Positions 46,688-54,936 of a stretch of 64,000 nucleotides of DNA are shown here, piece after piece. This DNA comes from Heracleum sosnowskyi (Eukaryota > Streptophyta > Magnoliopsida > Apiales > Apiaceae), in assembly GCA_030848705.1 (NCBI GenBank), contig CM061237.1, positions 78,239,910 through 78,303,909 on the forward strand, written 5' to 3'. Position numbers and translations under genes: made by a program. The notes beneath the pieces are model-generated. The model had not been told where the DNA came from and searched no databases. It saw nothing but the letters and a program-made list of their open reading frames with translations. The stretch's first letter is position 1. Each line of letters begins with the position of its first letter.

Positions 46688-47995
46688 ATGAGGCGAACTC
46701 GAGGTTCTACTCCATCTATTACTCCGAAGAACAAACGCAAATTGGCGGATACCGAGACTGAAATTGAGCACATTCGTGATAATAGTGGTGATGAATCGGC
46801 TGTCAATCGCTCTGGTGGTCTAGATGGTTCTGCTTGCAAGAGAATCAAGATGAAGTCTGAGTTTGAAGCCCGTTTTAAGTCTCTCGATTTGGGTTCTCGG
46901 AAAATTATCCATGGTCGTCCTCTTACTGGTAAGCTTTTTCATCAATCTGGCGCTGTTAAGATGTTTTCCGATTTGGGTTTTGAGTCGTTTCTTGTAGAGA
47001 TGCCTAAGGATTTTTACCCAGAGTGTATTCTTGAATTCTATGCTAATTTCACTCCTGATAAGTATGGCAATTTTATGTCGTATGTTCGTGATACGAAAAT
47101 TATGCTAAATGTTTCTGTGTTAAATTCAATTCTGCGTATTGAAAACCCATCCTCTGTCTCTGTTTATACACCCAAAGGACCTAAAGATTTAGAAGCTTTT
47201 TCCGCTCTAGATCAATTAAGACTCATTCGTGATATTCCTGGTATTCTTGAATTTGCTACTCCTACTACTCACACTGTCACACCTTTAGCTCATCTGGTAT
47301 TCAAAATGTGTTTGGCAAATGTCAATCCTCGTTTGGGTACTCGGTCTAATTTCTCCGCTCAAGATGTCATTGTTGTGTCTATGTTGATGTCGGGTCGTAA
47401 GTTTGATCTTTCTGAATTGATTCTCCAAAATATGATGGATGTTTTCACTGCTGCCCCGGGTACTGGTCTTCCATATGGTTTACTGTTAACTCGTATTTTT
47501 GATTGGTTTGGTGTTAAGTTGTGTGAGGAAGATAAGGTTGTTTCCAAAGATTTCTTGGATTGTAATAGTTTGAAGCAATCTTCTCTTCGTGTTGAGAAAG
47601 ATGGTACTGTTATGCATGTTGAACCTCCTGTTGTTGTTTCTGAGAAGCCTACTGCTACTGTGTTGTCGGGTATTTCTGAGATTCGTTGGAACGAGTTTAT
47701 GCTTGAGTTTCGTGAGGGTCACTTGACACTGTGTCGCAAGATTGATGATGTTAGTGATGAATTGAAATTCTTACGTGATCTTGTTCTTGGTACAAACACT
47801 CCTGCTTCTGCTCGTACTGGTCCATCTGTTCGTGTTCCTTCTCCAACTAGTGGTTTGCATGATCTTGCTGGGGTGGTTACACTGGATGCTGCTGGTACTA
47901 GTTCTCATTTGGATGTTGCTGATGCTGTTCAGAATTTGGATGCTGTTGATGGTCCTGATGGCATGGAAGAGAATGACGATAACAATGATGTCTAA
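46688..47995 (+). CDS. Element I: intact extra 3' ORF (aORF/envelope-like of SIRE-type elements)
   Basis: An uninterrupted 435-residue ORF from ATG 46688 (MRRTRGSTPSITPKNKRK) lies between RNase H and the 3' polypurine tract. The basic N-terminus (KNKRK, KRIKMK) could be a nuclear localisation signal. The central part (FESFLVEMPKDFYPECILEF, MLNVSVLNSILRI, TPLAHLVFKMCLANVNP, SAQDVIVVSMLMSG) is globular and resembles the N-terminal domain of the extra ORF in element A and of plant retroelement proteins annotated as putative plant transposon protein. The C-terminus is Ser/Val/Asp-rich and ends EENDDNNDV. No signal peptide or convincing transmembrane helix is seen. It is the only ORF of this element without a break. 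The start at 46688 was preferred to any in the T-rich leader because it follows pyrimidine runs and begins the charged region. Function unknown. Confidence 0.75.
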   Translation: MRRTRGSTPSITPKNKRKLADTETEIEHIRDNSGDESAVNRSGGLDGSACKRIKMKSEFEARFKSLDLGSRKIIHGRPLTGKLFHQSGAVKMFSDLGFESFLVEMPKDFYPECILEFYANFTPDKYGNFMSYVRDTKIMLNVSVLNSILRIENPSSVSVYTPKGPKDLEAFSALDQLRLIRDIPGILEFATPTTHTVTPLAHLVFKMCLANVNPRLGTRSNFSAQDVIVVSMLMSGRKFDLSELILQNMMDVFTAAPGTGLPYGLLLTRIFDWFGVKLCEEDKVVSKDFLDCNSLKQSSLRVEKDGTVMHVEPPVVVSEKPTATVLSGISEIRWNEFMLEFREGHLTLCRKIDDVSDELKFLRDLVLGTNTPASARTGPSVRVPSPTSGLHDLAGVVTLDAAGTSSHLDVADAVQNLDAVDGPDGMEENDDNNDV

Positions 47996-48302
47996 GTTTA
48001 TTTCCTTTTTAATGATTAAGGGGGAGATTTATTTAGGATATTATGTGTTTGGGTTATTCAGAACATGTTAAGTTTTTTAAGTTATGTGGTTTGTGTTGGA
48101 ACAGGTTGGCTTTTATGAACGTTGTTAGTTTTTGTTATCGTACGTTTTGGAATATGATTTATGGTTTTATGAAATGCTTGGTTTTATAATATCTATGTTA
48201 TTAGCATTTCAATATTTTGCTAAGTTTCTTATGCAGGTATTTAGGGGGAGTTTTTTAACTTTCCTAAATAGATGAGTTAATAATCATCAAAAAGGGGGAG
48301 AT
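47996..48302 (+). other. Element I 3' noncoding region with polypurine tracts
   Basis: Three polypurine runs occur: AAGGGGGAGAT (near 48018), TTAGGGGGAGTT (near 48241) and AAAAAGGGGGAGAT (48289-48302). The last directly abuts the TGATAC start of the 3' LTR and is the likely plus-strand primer; the others may be auxiliary or decayed. Confidence 0.7.
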
Positions 48303-49223
48303 TGATACTCTCTTGATTTTGATGATATTAATCTTAGCCAGCTGTTAGTATAAGAAATTATAGTATGTGTATATATTTGACTAACAGTTTTGTTGCAGGC
48401 TTTATATTACTTGTTATCAGCCAGCTAACTTTGCAGAAACACAGTATCTTAGCAAGCTAACTCTGAAGTAACAGTACATTTCAGCAAGCTAAGACTGTTC
48501 CGCCAGAAACTGTCAAAGTCAAACGGAAGTCCTAATTTTATGGAGATTTTATAGGACATGATATGTAAGGACTCTATAAATTATATAAACGTAATATATA
48601 TATTTTTAGAGCTCAGTTTTTCACAAAGACTTTTTCAAAACAGTTTTCCTATCTTTTAGGAGTTTGTATTTTTCAAATATCCTATTTTATACAAACTCTC
48701 TAAATTCGGTTTTAGTTATATACTGAAGATTTTATGTTCTAAATGACTTCTCTCTTAAACTTCAGTTTGTTAACGTTATGTGAACGTTGATGAACGAATT
48801 TATCAAACAAACTAAACGTGAGAAAAGGTTTCAAGACCGTTGGTGTTTGGTTGGTTAATTCGAACGTTAATTGTTCTTTATATAAACTTGTATCTGTTAT
48901 TTTTCGACCTACAAGGAAGAACACTATCAGATTACAAGAACAACTCTGTGCTACTTTGCAAAATCTTTTTACTTGAGCTCTACTTTTATATACATACGTT
49001 TATATTCTTATTTAGAGTTCGTAGTTTGAGTTGTATTACTCTTAATTGTTTGTATTGTTCAGATTGTAAGATTTGTTGCTGAGGTGCAAGCTAGGACACA
49101 AGGGTTCGGGAATTAGTTTAATAGAGAAGTTTATACTTGGGTAGTATAGAACTTAGAGATCATTCGATTCAGGGAACAAGGGTGTCAGCTAGCTGCTACC
49201 AGTGACTGGGAAGAAGGGAGATA

Positions 49224-50080
49224 TCTATACTATATTATTATAAGCAAACCGTCCTCTATTTGGTTGGTAGTTTGGTCATTTGGTTTGGTCCTCTAGATAA
49301 TAATCGTTAGATGTAAATATAAGTATGGTCCTCTAAATAATAATCGTTAGATGTAAATATAGGTAAATGAGAATCGTTGGATTTAATATTAAAATAATAT
49401 TCTTTTTTTATATCTAAAATGTTTCCACGGGTTCAAGGTTCGAATCCCGTCAACAACATATTATTATTAAATATTTATATCATCTATTTTTCTAAGCTAC
49501 ATTCAAAAGTTCAAGATATTATTTCAATAATATTCTTTTTTTTATATATCTAAAATGCTCCCACGGGTTCAAGGTTCGAATCCCGTCAACAGCATATTAT
49601 TATTAAATATTTATATCATCTATTTTTCTAAGCTACATTCAAAAGTTCAAGATATTATATCAATAATATTCTTTTTTTGATATCTAAAATGCTCCCACGG
49701 GTTCAAGGTTTGAATCCCGTCAACAACATATTATTATTAAATATTTATATCATCTATTTTTCTAAGCTACATTCAAAAGTTCAAGATATTATATCAATAA
49801 TATTCTTTTTTTGATATCTAAAATGCTCCCACGGGTTCAAGGTTCGAATCCCGTCAACAACATATTATTATTAAATATTTATATCATCTATTTTTCTAAG
49901 CTACATTCAAAAGTTAAAGATATTATTTCATCGACAACATATTAAGAATTTTTAAAATCAAAATACAAAAAAAAACTTATAATAATATCATACATATATT
50001 ATTATAATATAAATCAAGATATAGATAATAAGATAAAAAATACTAAAATTCATTCGTGCATCGCACGGGTTATAAGCTAG
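49224..50080 (+). mobile_element. Non-autonomous Helitron (857 bp)
   Basis: Starts TCTATACTATATTATTATAA after an A and ends ATAAGCTAG before a T, matching Helitron insertion between A and T. A hairpin CGTGCATCGCACG (about 50055-50067) lies ten bases before the CTAG end. Comparison with the LTR of element H shows the host LTR is continuous across the insertion. There is no Rep/helicase gene. The interior is mostly a four-copy tandem repeat plus a duplicated GGTCCTCTA(G/A)ATAATAATCG phrase (49287 and 49328). Confidence 0.8.
49396..49930 (+). repeat. Four-copy tandem repeat (134-136 bp unit) inside the Helitron
   Basis: Four units of 134-136 bp share CCCACGGGTTCAAGGTTCGA, then ATCCCGTCAACA, then ATATTATTATTAAATATTT and TTTTTCTAAGCTACATTC. 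Each contains a pol III box B-like GGTTCGAATCC (49437, 49573, 49841; GGTTTGAATCC at 49707). No box A at tRNA spacing was seen. Unit-to-unit identity is very high, so amplification looks recent. Confidence 0.85.
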
Positions 50081-50384
50081 TATTTATTAATCTTGTAATC
50101 GGTTTTTATAGTGATTAATAATATATTCTCTTACCAGGTTTGGTAGGGGACCAGGACGTAGACCATAGAGAATAGGGGTCGAACCTGGCTAAAATTCTTG
50201 ATGTTTTTACTTACTGCTATTTCAATTCTGCATTGCATTGTTTATCTTAGCTAGCTGACAAACTTCGTTTTGTTCATCTTAGCTAGCTGACTAGTTAGCA
50301 GTTAATTAATTGGTAATTTTTTAAAATTGGATATTGTTGGCCATAGCACCTATTCACCCCCTCTAGGTGTGCACTTTCAGATAT

Positions 50385-51075
50385 GGGCTAGGCTTCCTTA
50401 TTTTTAGGAAGGCCCAAAAGACCACCGCCTTTCTGGATCCTTCCTAGGCTCATGTTTCCATAACTGCTTATTCCTTACGTGGTGGATAAGTCATAGATCC
50501 GATATCATCGGAATTAATACTTTCCTTCGACCACAAGATAAGGATGACAATTAAATGGAAACCGCCTAAAAGCTACCTTTAGGCGACGCTCCTTCGCCTC
50601 CTTAAGAAGGCGACGCTCCTTCGCCTCCTAAAGAAGGCGACACTTTTTTGACCCCCCTAAGAGGGCGATGCTCGTAGCCTGGGTGGGGTCAAAACCTCCC
50701 ATAGATGTGATAAGTGATGTAAAAATATATGATTTGAGCATGACCCTTGAATTTCCATGACTCTCCAAATACCTGCAAAGGGGAAGCTCCCTCCTTCCAA
50801 AGATATAGGCGAGGCTCTTTATTGAAACCATAGCCTTCCATAATGGCGAGGCTCATAGAGAAGATGAGATCAAATGCAAAGTAATATTTTGACAGCCCAT
50901 GGGCCGAGCCCACCAATAAAAGGCGAGGCCACAGAACAGGCGAGGTATTTACTGGGCTTGATGGACAGTCCCTATTCTCTAATGTAGAATACTATTGAAC
51001 CTCATGGGCCAGGCCCAATCGATAAAAAGCGAGGTTAAACAAAAGGCGAGGTTATGTTCATTTTCGCCTATAACA
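50385..51075 (-). repeat. Element J 3' LTR, U3 part right of the element I insertion
   Basis: On the minus strand it starts TGTTATAGGCG at 51075 after the polypurine tract AAATTGGGGGGTAGT (51090-51076). Its 50611-51068 part matches 51861-52304 at roughly 95% identity. Many GGCGAGG/GGCGACG/GGCGATG phrases (with reverse complements) are spread along it. It continues left of element I at 40514. Confidence 0.75.
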
Positions 51076-51097
51076 ACTACCCCCCAATTTCATTATT

Positions 51098-51160
<63 letters not shown>

Positions 51161-51860
51161 CAAAAGAAATTTAAAATAGATAGCATCGCCCTTTTGCTTT
51201 GCGAGGAGCTCAAGACAAATCACAGCTGTCTCCCATTGTCACGTAACTCGAGACCCATTAAAATTAGGCCACGTGTCTATATATACCCCTCATTTTGCTT
51301 CTCATTTCATTATTCTCTCTACCTTAAACCGAATTGCTGTCAAATTTTTCCTATCGATCAAAAGGTGAGAACTTTATTCAGGCGACACTACTCTTATTCA
51401 TCTTGGAGATCCTATTTTTACTCCCAAGGTACAATTATTTTAATTTATCCGCAATAACTATAATATGTCACATAGAATGCGACTCTGTAAGGGGATTTCC
51501 CTTTTATTTAAAGGGCGAGGATATAGAGTTCGTGTTGAACTCTGTTTTTTCAAAGAAATTTTGCACAAAATATTTGTGCTTGATTTACCGCACACACTAA
51601 CACCTTCCTCGCCCCTTGCAGATGTCAAGGCAAGAATCATCTTTAGGCCAAGATGGCCAAACAACATCGTCGTCTCCAATAGCGTCGCCTATTCATCATC
51701 TCGGAGAAAAATTAAAAGAAATCATGAACCCTAACTGATTGAGAGCGCACAAGAGACGCTCGAATATTATGAAGATTAATTCTGAAAACCCATATTTAGT
51801 TTTCGTGCCCGTACTAAGTTCTCCCCCAAATCTAACAGTCGATGATGTTGCAATAACTTA
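51076..51860 (-). other. Internal region of element J with (AT)n and a plus-strand promoter-like segment
   Basis: About 785 bp without retroelement coding. It includes an (AT)29 run (51101-51158), a second polypurine-like AGATTTGGGGGAGAACTT on the minus strand (about 51818-51835), and GGCGA-type motifs (near 51186, 51381, 51505, 51609, 51684). On the plus strand, CACGTG and a TATA box (51270-51285) are followed by a CT-rich leader. Short reading stretches there show no recognisable protein. It may hold a captured host promoter fragment. Confidence 0.45.
51268..51290 (+). promoter_or_regulatory. Promoter-like segment: G-box next to a TATA box
   Basis: CACGTG (51270-51275) lies two bases from TATATATA (51278-51285), followed by a CT-rich leader (CTTCTCATTTCATTATTCTC). 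The arrangement is typical of a plant core promoter on the plus strand, opposite to element J. No ORF of note follows. Confidence 0.35.
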
Positions 51861-52310
51861 CCTCCTTAAGAAGGCGACACTTTTTTGACCCCCCTAAGAG
51901 GGCGATGCTCATAGCCTGGGTGGGGTCAAAACCTCCCATAAATGTGATAAGTGATGTAAAAATAGATGATTTGAGCATGACCTTAAATTTCCATGACTCT
52001 CCAAATACCTGCAAAGGGGAAGCTCCCTCCTTCCAAAGATATAGGCGAGGCTCTTTGTTGAAACCATAGCCTTCTATAATGGCGAGGCTCATAGAGAAGA
52101 TGAGATCAAATGCAAAGTAATATTTTGACAGCCCATGGGCCGAGCCCACCAACAAAAGGCGAGGCCACAGAACAGGCGAGGTATTTACTGGGCTTGATGG
52201 ACAGTTTCTATTCTCTAATGTAGAATACTATTGAACCTCATGGGTCAGGCCCCATCGATAAAAGCGAGGTTAAACAAAAGGCGAAGCTATGTTCATTTTC
52301 GCATATAATA
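51861..52310 (-). repeat. Element J 5' LTR, truncated (450 bp)
   Basis: Matches the U3 portion of the other J LTR (50611-51068), with the outer end decayed (GCATATAATA instead of GCCTATAACA) and followed by the GTATT target duplication. The R/U5 part and the primer site that should lie to its left are missing. Confidence 0.75.
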
Positions 52311-52315
52311 GTATT

Positions 52316-52511
52316 CAAAAATTTGATAAAACACCAATGTGTTGGAAATGAAACAATGGACATATAAGAAGAATAAGAGAACCCATTTAAAAAAGAAGAA
52401 GAATACACAAAATAATCGGACATAAAACAATGAATTCAAGAATCAAGAGATATATATCCATCAAATATGAGTCTTCACATCTAAACAAAAATAGGATAAG
52501 TTAAAAACACA
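52316..52511. other. Short noncoding stretch right of element J
   Basis: About 200 bp of A-rich sequence with no recognised element or gene; ends at the TA that flanks the Stowaway MITE. Confidence 0.5.
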
Positions 52512-52513
52512 TA

Positions 52514-52763
52514 CTCCCTCTGTCTTTTTAGGTTCTTAACGTTTGGGAGCGAGGACTCGACACGCATTTTAAGACTTCTAAAAAGTATAGTTTCATAAAT
52601 TATTTTAATTTTTTTTTCTTCTAAATAAAAATTTAACGTTTAAATTCTTATTCAAGAAAAGTATATTTTAAAAATAAGTTATGAAACTATACGTTATAGG
52701 AGACTTAAAATGCGTGCCGAATCCTCTCTCTCAAATGTTAAGAATCTAATGGGACGGAGGGAG
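52514..52763. mobile_element. Stowaway-type MITE (Tc1/Mariner), 250 bp
   Basis: Terminal inverted repeats CTCCCTCTGTC and GGGACGGAGGGAG are flanked by TA on each side (52512-52513 and 52764-52765). The inverted homology extends inward as TTCTTAACGTTTGGGAG against CTCAAATGTTAAGAA. Interior arms GACACGCATTTTAAG and CTTAAAATGCGTGCC pair as well, so the whole element can fold as a hairpin. No coding sequence. Confidence 0.9.
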
Positions 52764-52957
52764 TATGAAAGAAGTAAAGCCTTACCTTAGAGCAACTCCA
52801 ATGGGGTTCCTCATATTGAACCCCTAAAATATAGTATAATAATGATTACCTAAAATATAAGGAACCAAAAAGTTATTTTACTCCAATGGTATCCCCTATA
52901 TTGGTTCCCTATATTTTTAAAAGTAATATTCAATTTGTATTTTGAAATTTGAAATGC

Positions 52958-53094
52958 CAACGGCTATATTTAAACAGTATAATTTAACGGTTATATTCCA
53001 ACAACCATATTCTAACAGTCATATTTCAACGACTATATTTTCAACAACCATATTTCAACATTCACATTACAACAGCTATATTTTAGTGTTTATA
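52958..53094 (+). repeat. Degenerate ~15-bp repeats upstream of the transposase
   Basis: About nine units of the form CAAC(A/G)(A/G)C(C/T)ATATT(T/C) are spaced roughly 15-16 bp apart. Subterminal repeats of this kind are plausible binding sites for the Myb-like ORF1 protein or the transposase. Confidence 0.65.
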
Positions 53095-53158
53095 TATAGA
53101 TGATATTTCAGCCAGAAGTCCAAATATACTATCCTAGCATACTTAAATTTATTCCACA

Positions 53159-54457
53159 ATGTCAAACAATTTACGAATTATTCATGAGTTGATGAATGCA
53201 GAAGAAGATGAAGCTCATGCTTTACTAGCAGTGGTCGATGTTGCTTATCAATATCATCAACACCATAGAGCAAATATGGTAACACATCCTGGTGGATCAG
53301 TAATAAATCACCGTATGTTTAATCGGAATAGAGAAGAAGGTCATGCTAGACTTTATCATGATTACTTTTCTGATACTCCAACATACCCAGATGAATCCTT
53401 TCGTAGAAGATTTCGGATGCGTCGATCATTATTTTTACGAATTCAAGAAGCGGTCACAATCCATGATAACTATTTTACTCAAAGAACTGATGCTGTGGGA
53501 GTTCGTGGATTATCCTCTTTGCAAAAGATGACGGCTGCACTAAGGATGCTTGCATATGGAACGCCCGCTGATGCTATTGATGATTATGTAAGAATTGGCG
53601 AAAGCACAGCAATTGAGAGTCTGAAAAAATTTGTTAAAGCAATTGTCGAAATATTTAGTGAAGAATATTTGAGACGGCCAACGAATGAAGATGTGGCTAA
53701 ATTGTTGGCGGAAAACAAATGTCGTGGCTTTCCTGGAATGTTAGGCAGCATTGATTGTATGCATTGGAAGTGGAAAAATTGTCCATCTGGATGGCAAGGT
53801 ATGTATACAGGTCATATTCGTGAACCCACTATTATCTTAGAAGTAATAGCTTCAAAAGATCTTTGGATTTGGCATGCCTTTTTTGGATTACCCGGATCGT
53901 TAAATGATATTAATGTGTTAGATCGATCACATCTATTTCAAGAATTAGCAGAAGGTGGTGGACCAGAAGTGAGATACACTATCAATGGGCACGAATATAA
54001 TATGGGATATTATCTTGCTGATGGTATATATCCATCTTGGCCTACATTTGTTAAAACTATTCCATCCCCTCAAGGAAACAAAAAAAAGAATTTTGCAGCT
54101 GCACAGGAAGCTGCCAGAAAAGATGTTGAGCGTGCATTTGGAGTGTTGCAAGCTCGGTTTGCAATGATACGTGGACCATCACGTTTCTGGGATGTCGACA
54201 CAATGAAATATATTATGACGGCTTGTATAATTTTACACAACATGATTGTTGAAGACGAAAGGGAATTGCATCTTTCAAGTGAAAATTATGATTTAGATGA
54301 ATCTATACCTCTCTCTTCTACTAGTCGCACTTGTACTAGGGATTTCAAGGAATTTATACAGGTGCATCAACAAATTCGGGACAAACAGACTCATATTCAG
54401 TTGCAAAATGATCTTGTGGAACATCTTTGGGAAATTCATGGTCAGGAAATGGAATAG
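53159..54457 (+). CDS. PIF/Harbinger transposase (DDE_Tnp_4 family), intact
   Basis: An uninterrupted 432-residue ORF from ATG 53159 to TAG 54455-54457. The N-terminal part carries YFSDTPTYPDESFRRRFRM and a helical LSSLQKMTAALRMLAYG segment typical of plant Harbinger transposases. The catalytic triad is visible as Asp in LGSIDCMHWKWKNCP (~residue 198), Asp in YYLADGIYPSWPTF (~289) and Glu in KDVERAFGVLQARF (~322). YVRIGESTAIESLKKF and MTACIILHNMIVEDE are family hallmarks. Length is normal for the family. It would act in the nucleus with an ORF1 Myb-like partner to cut at the terminal repeats. No intron or stop is seen, so it could be functional if transcribed. A small host-domesticated gene is an alternative but the terminal repeat argues against it. 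Confidence 0.92.
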   Translation: MSNNLRIIHELMNAEEDEAHALLAVVDVAYQYHQHHRANMVTHPGGSVINHRMFNRNREEGHARLYHDYFSDTPTYPDESFRRRFRMRRSLFLRIQEAVTIHDNYFTQRTDAVGVRGLSSLQKMTAALRMLAYGTPADAIDDYVRIGESTAIESLKKFVKAIVEIFSEEYLRRPTNEDVAKLLAENKCRGFPGMLGSIDCMHWKWKNCPSGWQGMYTGHIREPTIILEVIASKDLWIWHAFFGLPGSLNDINVLDRSHLFQELAEGGGPEVRYTINGHEYNMGYYLADGIYPSWPTFVKTIPSPQGNKKKNFAAAQEAARKDVERAFGVLQARFAMIRGPSRFWDVDTMKYIMTACIILHNMIVEDERELHLSSENYDLDESIPLSSTSRTCTRDFKEFIQVHQQIRDKQTHIQLQNDLVEHLWEIHGQEME

Positions 54458-54936
54458 CCTGTTTTACTAGTATCAATGCCCAAGATGGACATTTCGTACA
54501 TCCGCTTGTCTCTTTCCTCCCTTTCTCTCTCTCTTTCCTCCCTTGCTTTCTCTCGTTCCTCCGCTGCATTAATCCTTTCTTTCTCAAGCTCAATCATCTG
54601 CTGAATTTTTTCATATCTCGTTTCAGACAACTTACTCACTGTATCTTTCACTTGGGTTAAAGCTGTAATGAATTCAACATCTTTTGCATCATGTTCAGAT
54701 TTTTTTAAACGTTTTGCAGATTTCTTACCCATTGGTCGTTCCATTCTTTCTTCACTTTCTTGGGCAGGAGTGCCAGTAAACTGACTTTGAGCGCTTGTAG
54801 AAGCTGTTGGGCACTCAATCGGAGATTTCCTGGTTTTTTTCTCCAAAGTTGAGCTGAATTTTGGGCAGTTTCGCAATTTTGTCCAACAATGTATTAACTG
54901 GAAGGTTTTCTTTTGGAAGGTTGAATACAATGTCAT
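54442..54936 (-). pseudogene. PIF/Harbinger ORF1 remnant (Myb/NAM-associated C-terminal domain)
   Basis: The 164-residue frame shows HCWTKLRNCPKF, ERPMGKKSAKRLKKSE and a long charged coiled coil (KIQQMIELEKERINAAEERE), the pattern of the NAM-associated C-terminal domain in Harbinger ORF1 proteins. It ends MYEMSILGIDTSKTGYSIS. Its 3' end overlaps the convergent transposase by 16 bp. The N-terminal Myb/SANT part was not found to the right, so the gene is truncated or its first exon lies beyond element D or is lost. The first ~10 codons shown are probably not native. Confidence 0.65.

Larger units (their letters stand above)
40515..50379 (+). mobile_element. Element I: near-complete SIRE-like Copia retrotransposon
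   Basis: Two LTRs (40515-40953 and 48303-50379) flank a primer site, gag, pol, an extra 3' ORF and a polypurine tract in the canonical order. Exact GATAT target duplications stand at 40510-40514 and 50380-50384. It lies inside the LTR of element J. Gag and pol carry stops and frameshifts and the RT active site is altered, so it cannot move by its own proteins. The two LTRs differ greatly in length through a deletion in one and a Helitron insertion in the other. Confidence 0.9.
48303..50379 (+). repeat. 3' LTR of element I (2,077 bp including a Helitron)
   Basis: Starts TGATACTCTC and ends GTGCACTTTCA, the same termini as 40515-40953. Helitron 49224-50080 accounts for 857 bp; the LTR itself is then about 1.22 kb, close to the related LTR of element H (1.21 kb). 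TATA-like AATTATATAAACG lies near 48580-48592. AGCAAGCT (48451, 48483) and AGCTAGCTG (49187, 50249, 50281) motifs are present. Confidence 0.85.
40254..52310 (-). mobile_element. Element J: internally deleted LTR retroelement, split by element I
   Basis: On the minus strand the 3' LTR runs from 51075 (TGTTATAGGCG) to 50385, is interrupted by element I, and continues from 40514 to 40254 (CCGTTAACA). The terminal pair is TGTTA/TAACA and the total length about 952 bp. A second, truncated LTR copy lies at 51861-52310. GTATT flanks both outer ends (40249-40253 and 52311-52315), a 5-bp target duplication. Between the LTRs are only about 785 bp without a retroelement protein, so the element is non-autonomous or internally deleted. 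Without the insertion of I it is about 2.2 kb long. Confidence 0.75.

Noticed and set aside
49437..49851. tRNA genes in the Helitron repeat
   Set aside because: Only the box B-like stretch is present. There is no box A at tRNA spacing and no cloverleaf.
49396..49930. CRISPR-like array
   Set aside because: The units are 134 bp with no separate spacers, in a eukaryotic Helitron.
35310..50379. Elements H and I as two halves of one element
   Set aside because: Each has its own 5' LTR, primer site and gag start, and I has perfect target duplications of its own.
50610..52310. The ~450-bp direct repeat as a simple segmental duplication
   Set aside because: TG/CA-type ends, an adjacent polypurine tract and GTATT duplications at the outer ends fit LTRs of one element better.
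54427..54660. Plus-strand open frame after the transposase
   Set aside because: It is the reverse of the charged coiled coil of the minus-strand ORF1 remnant.
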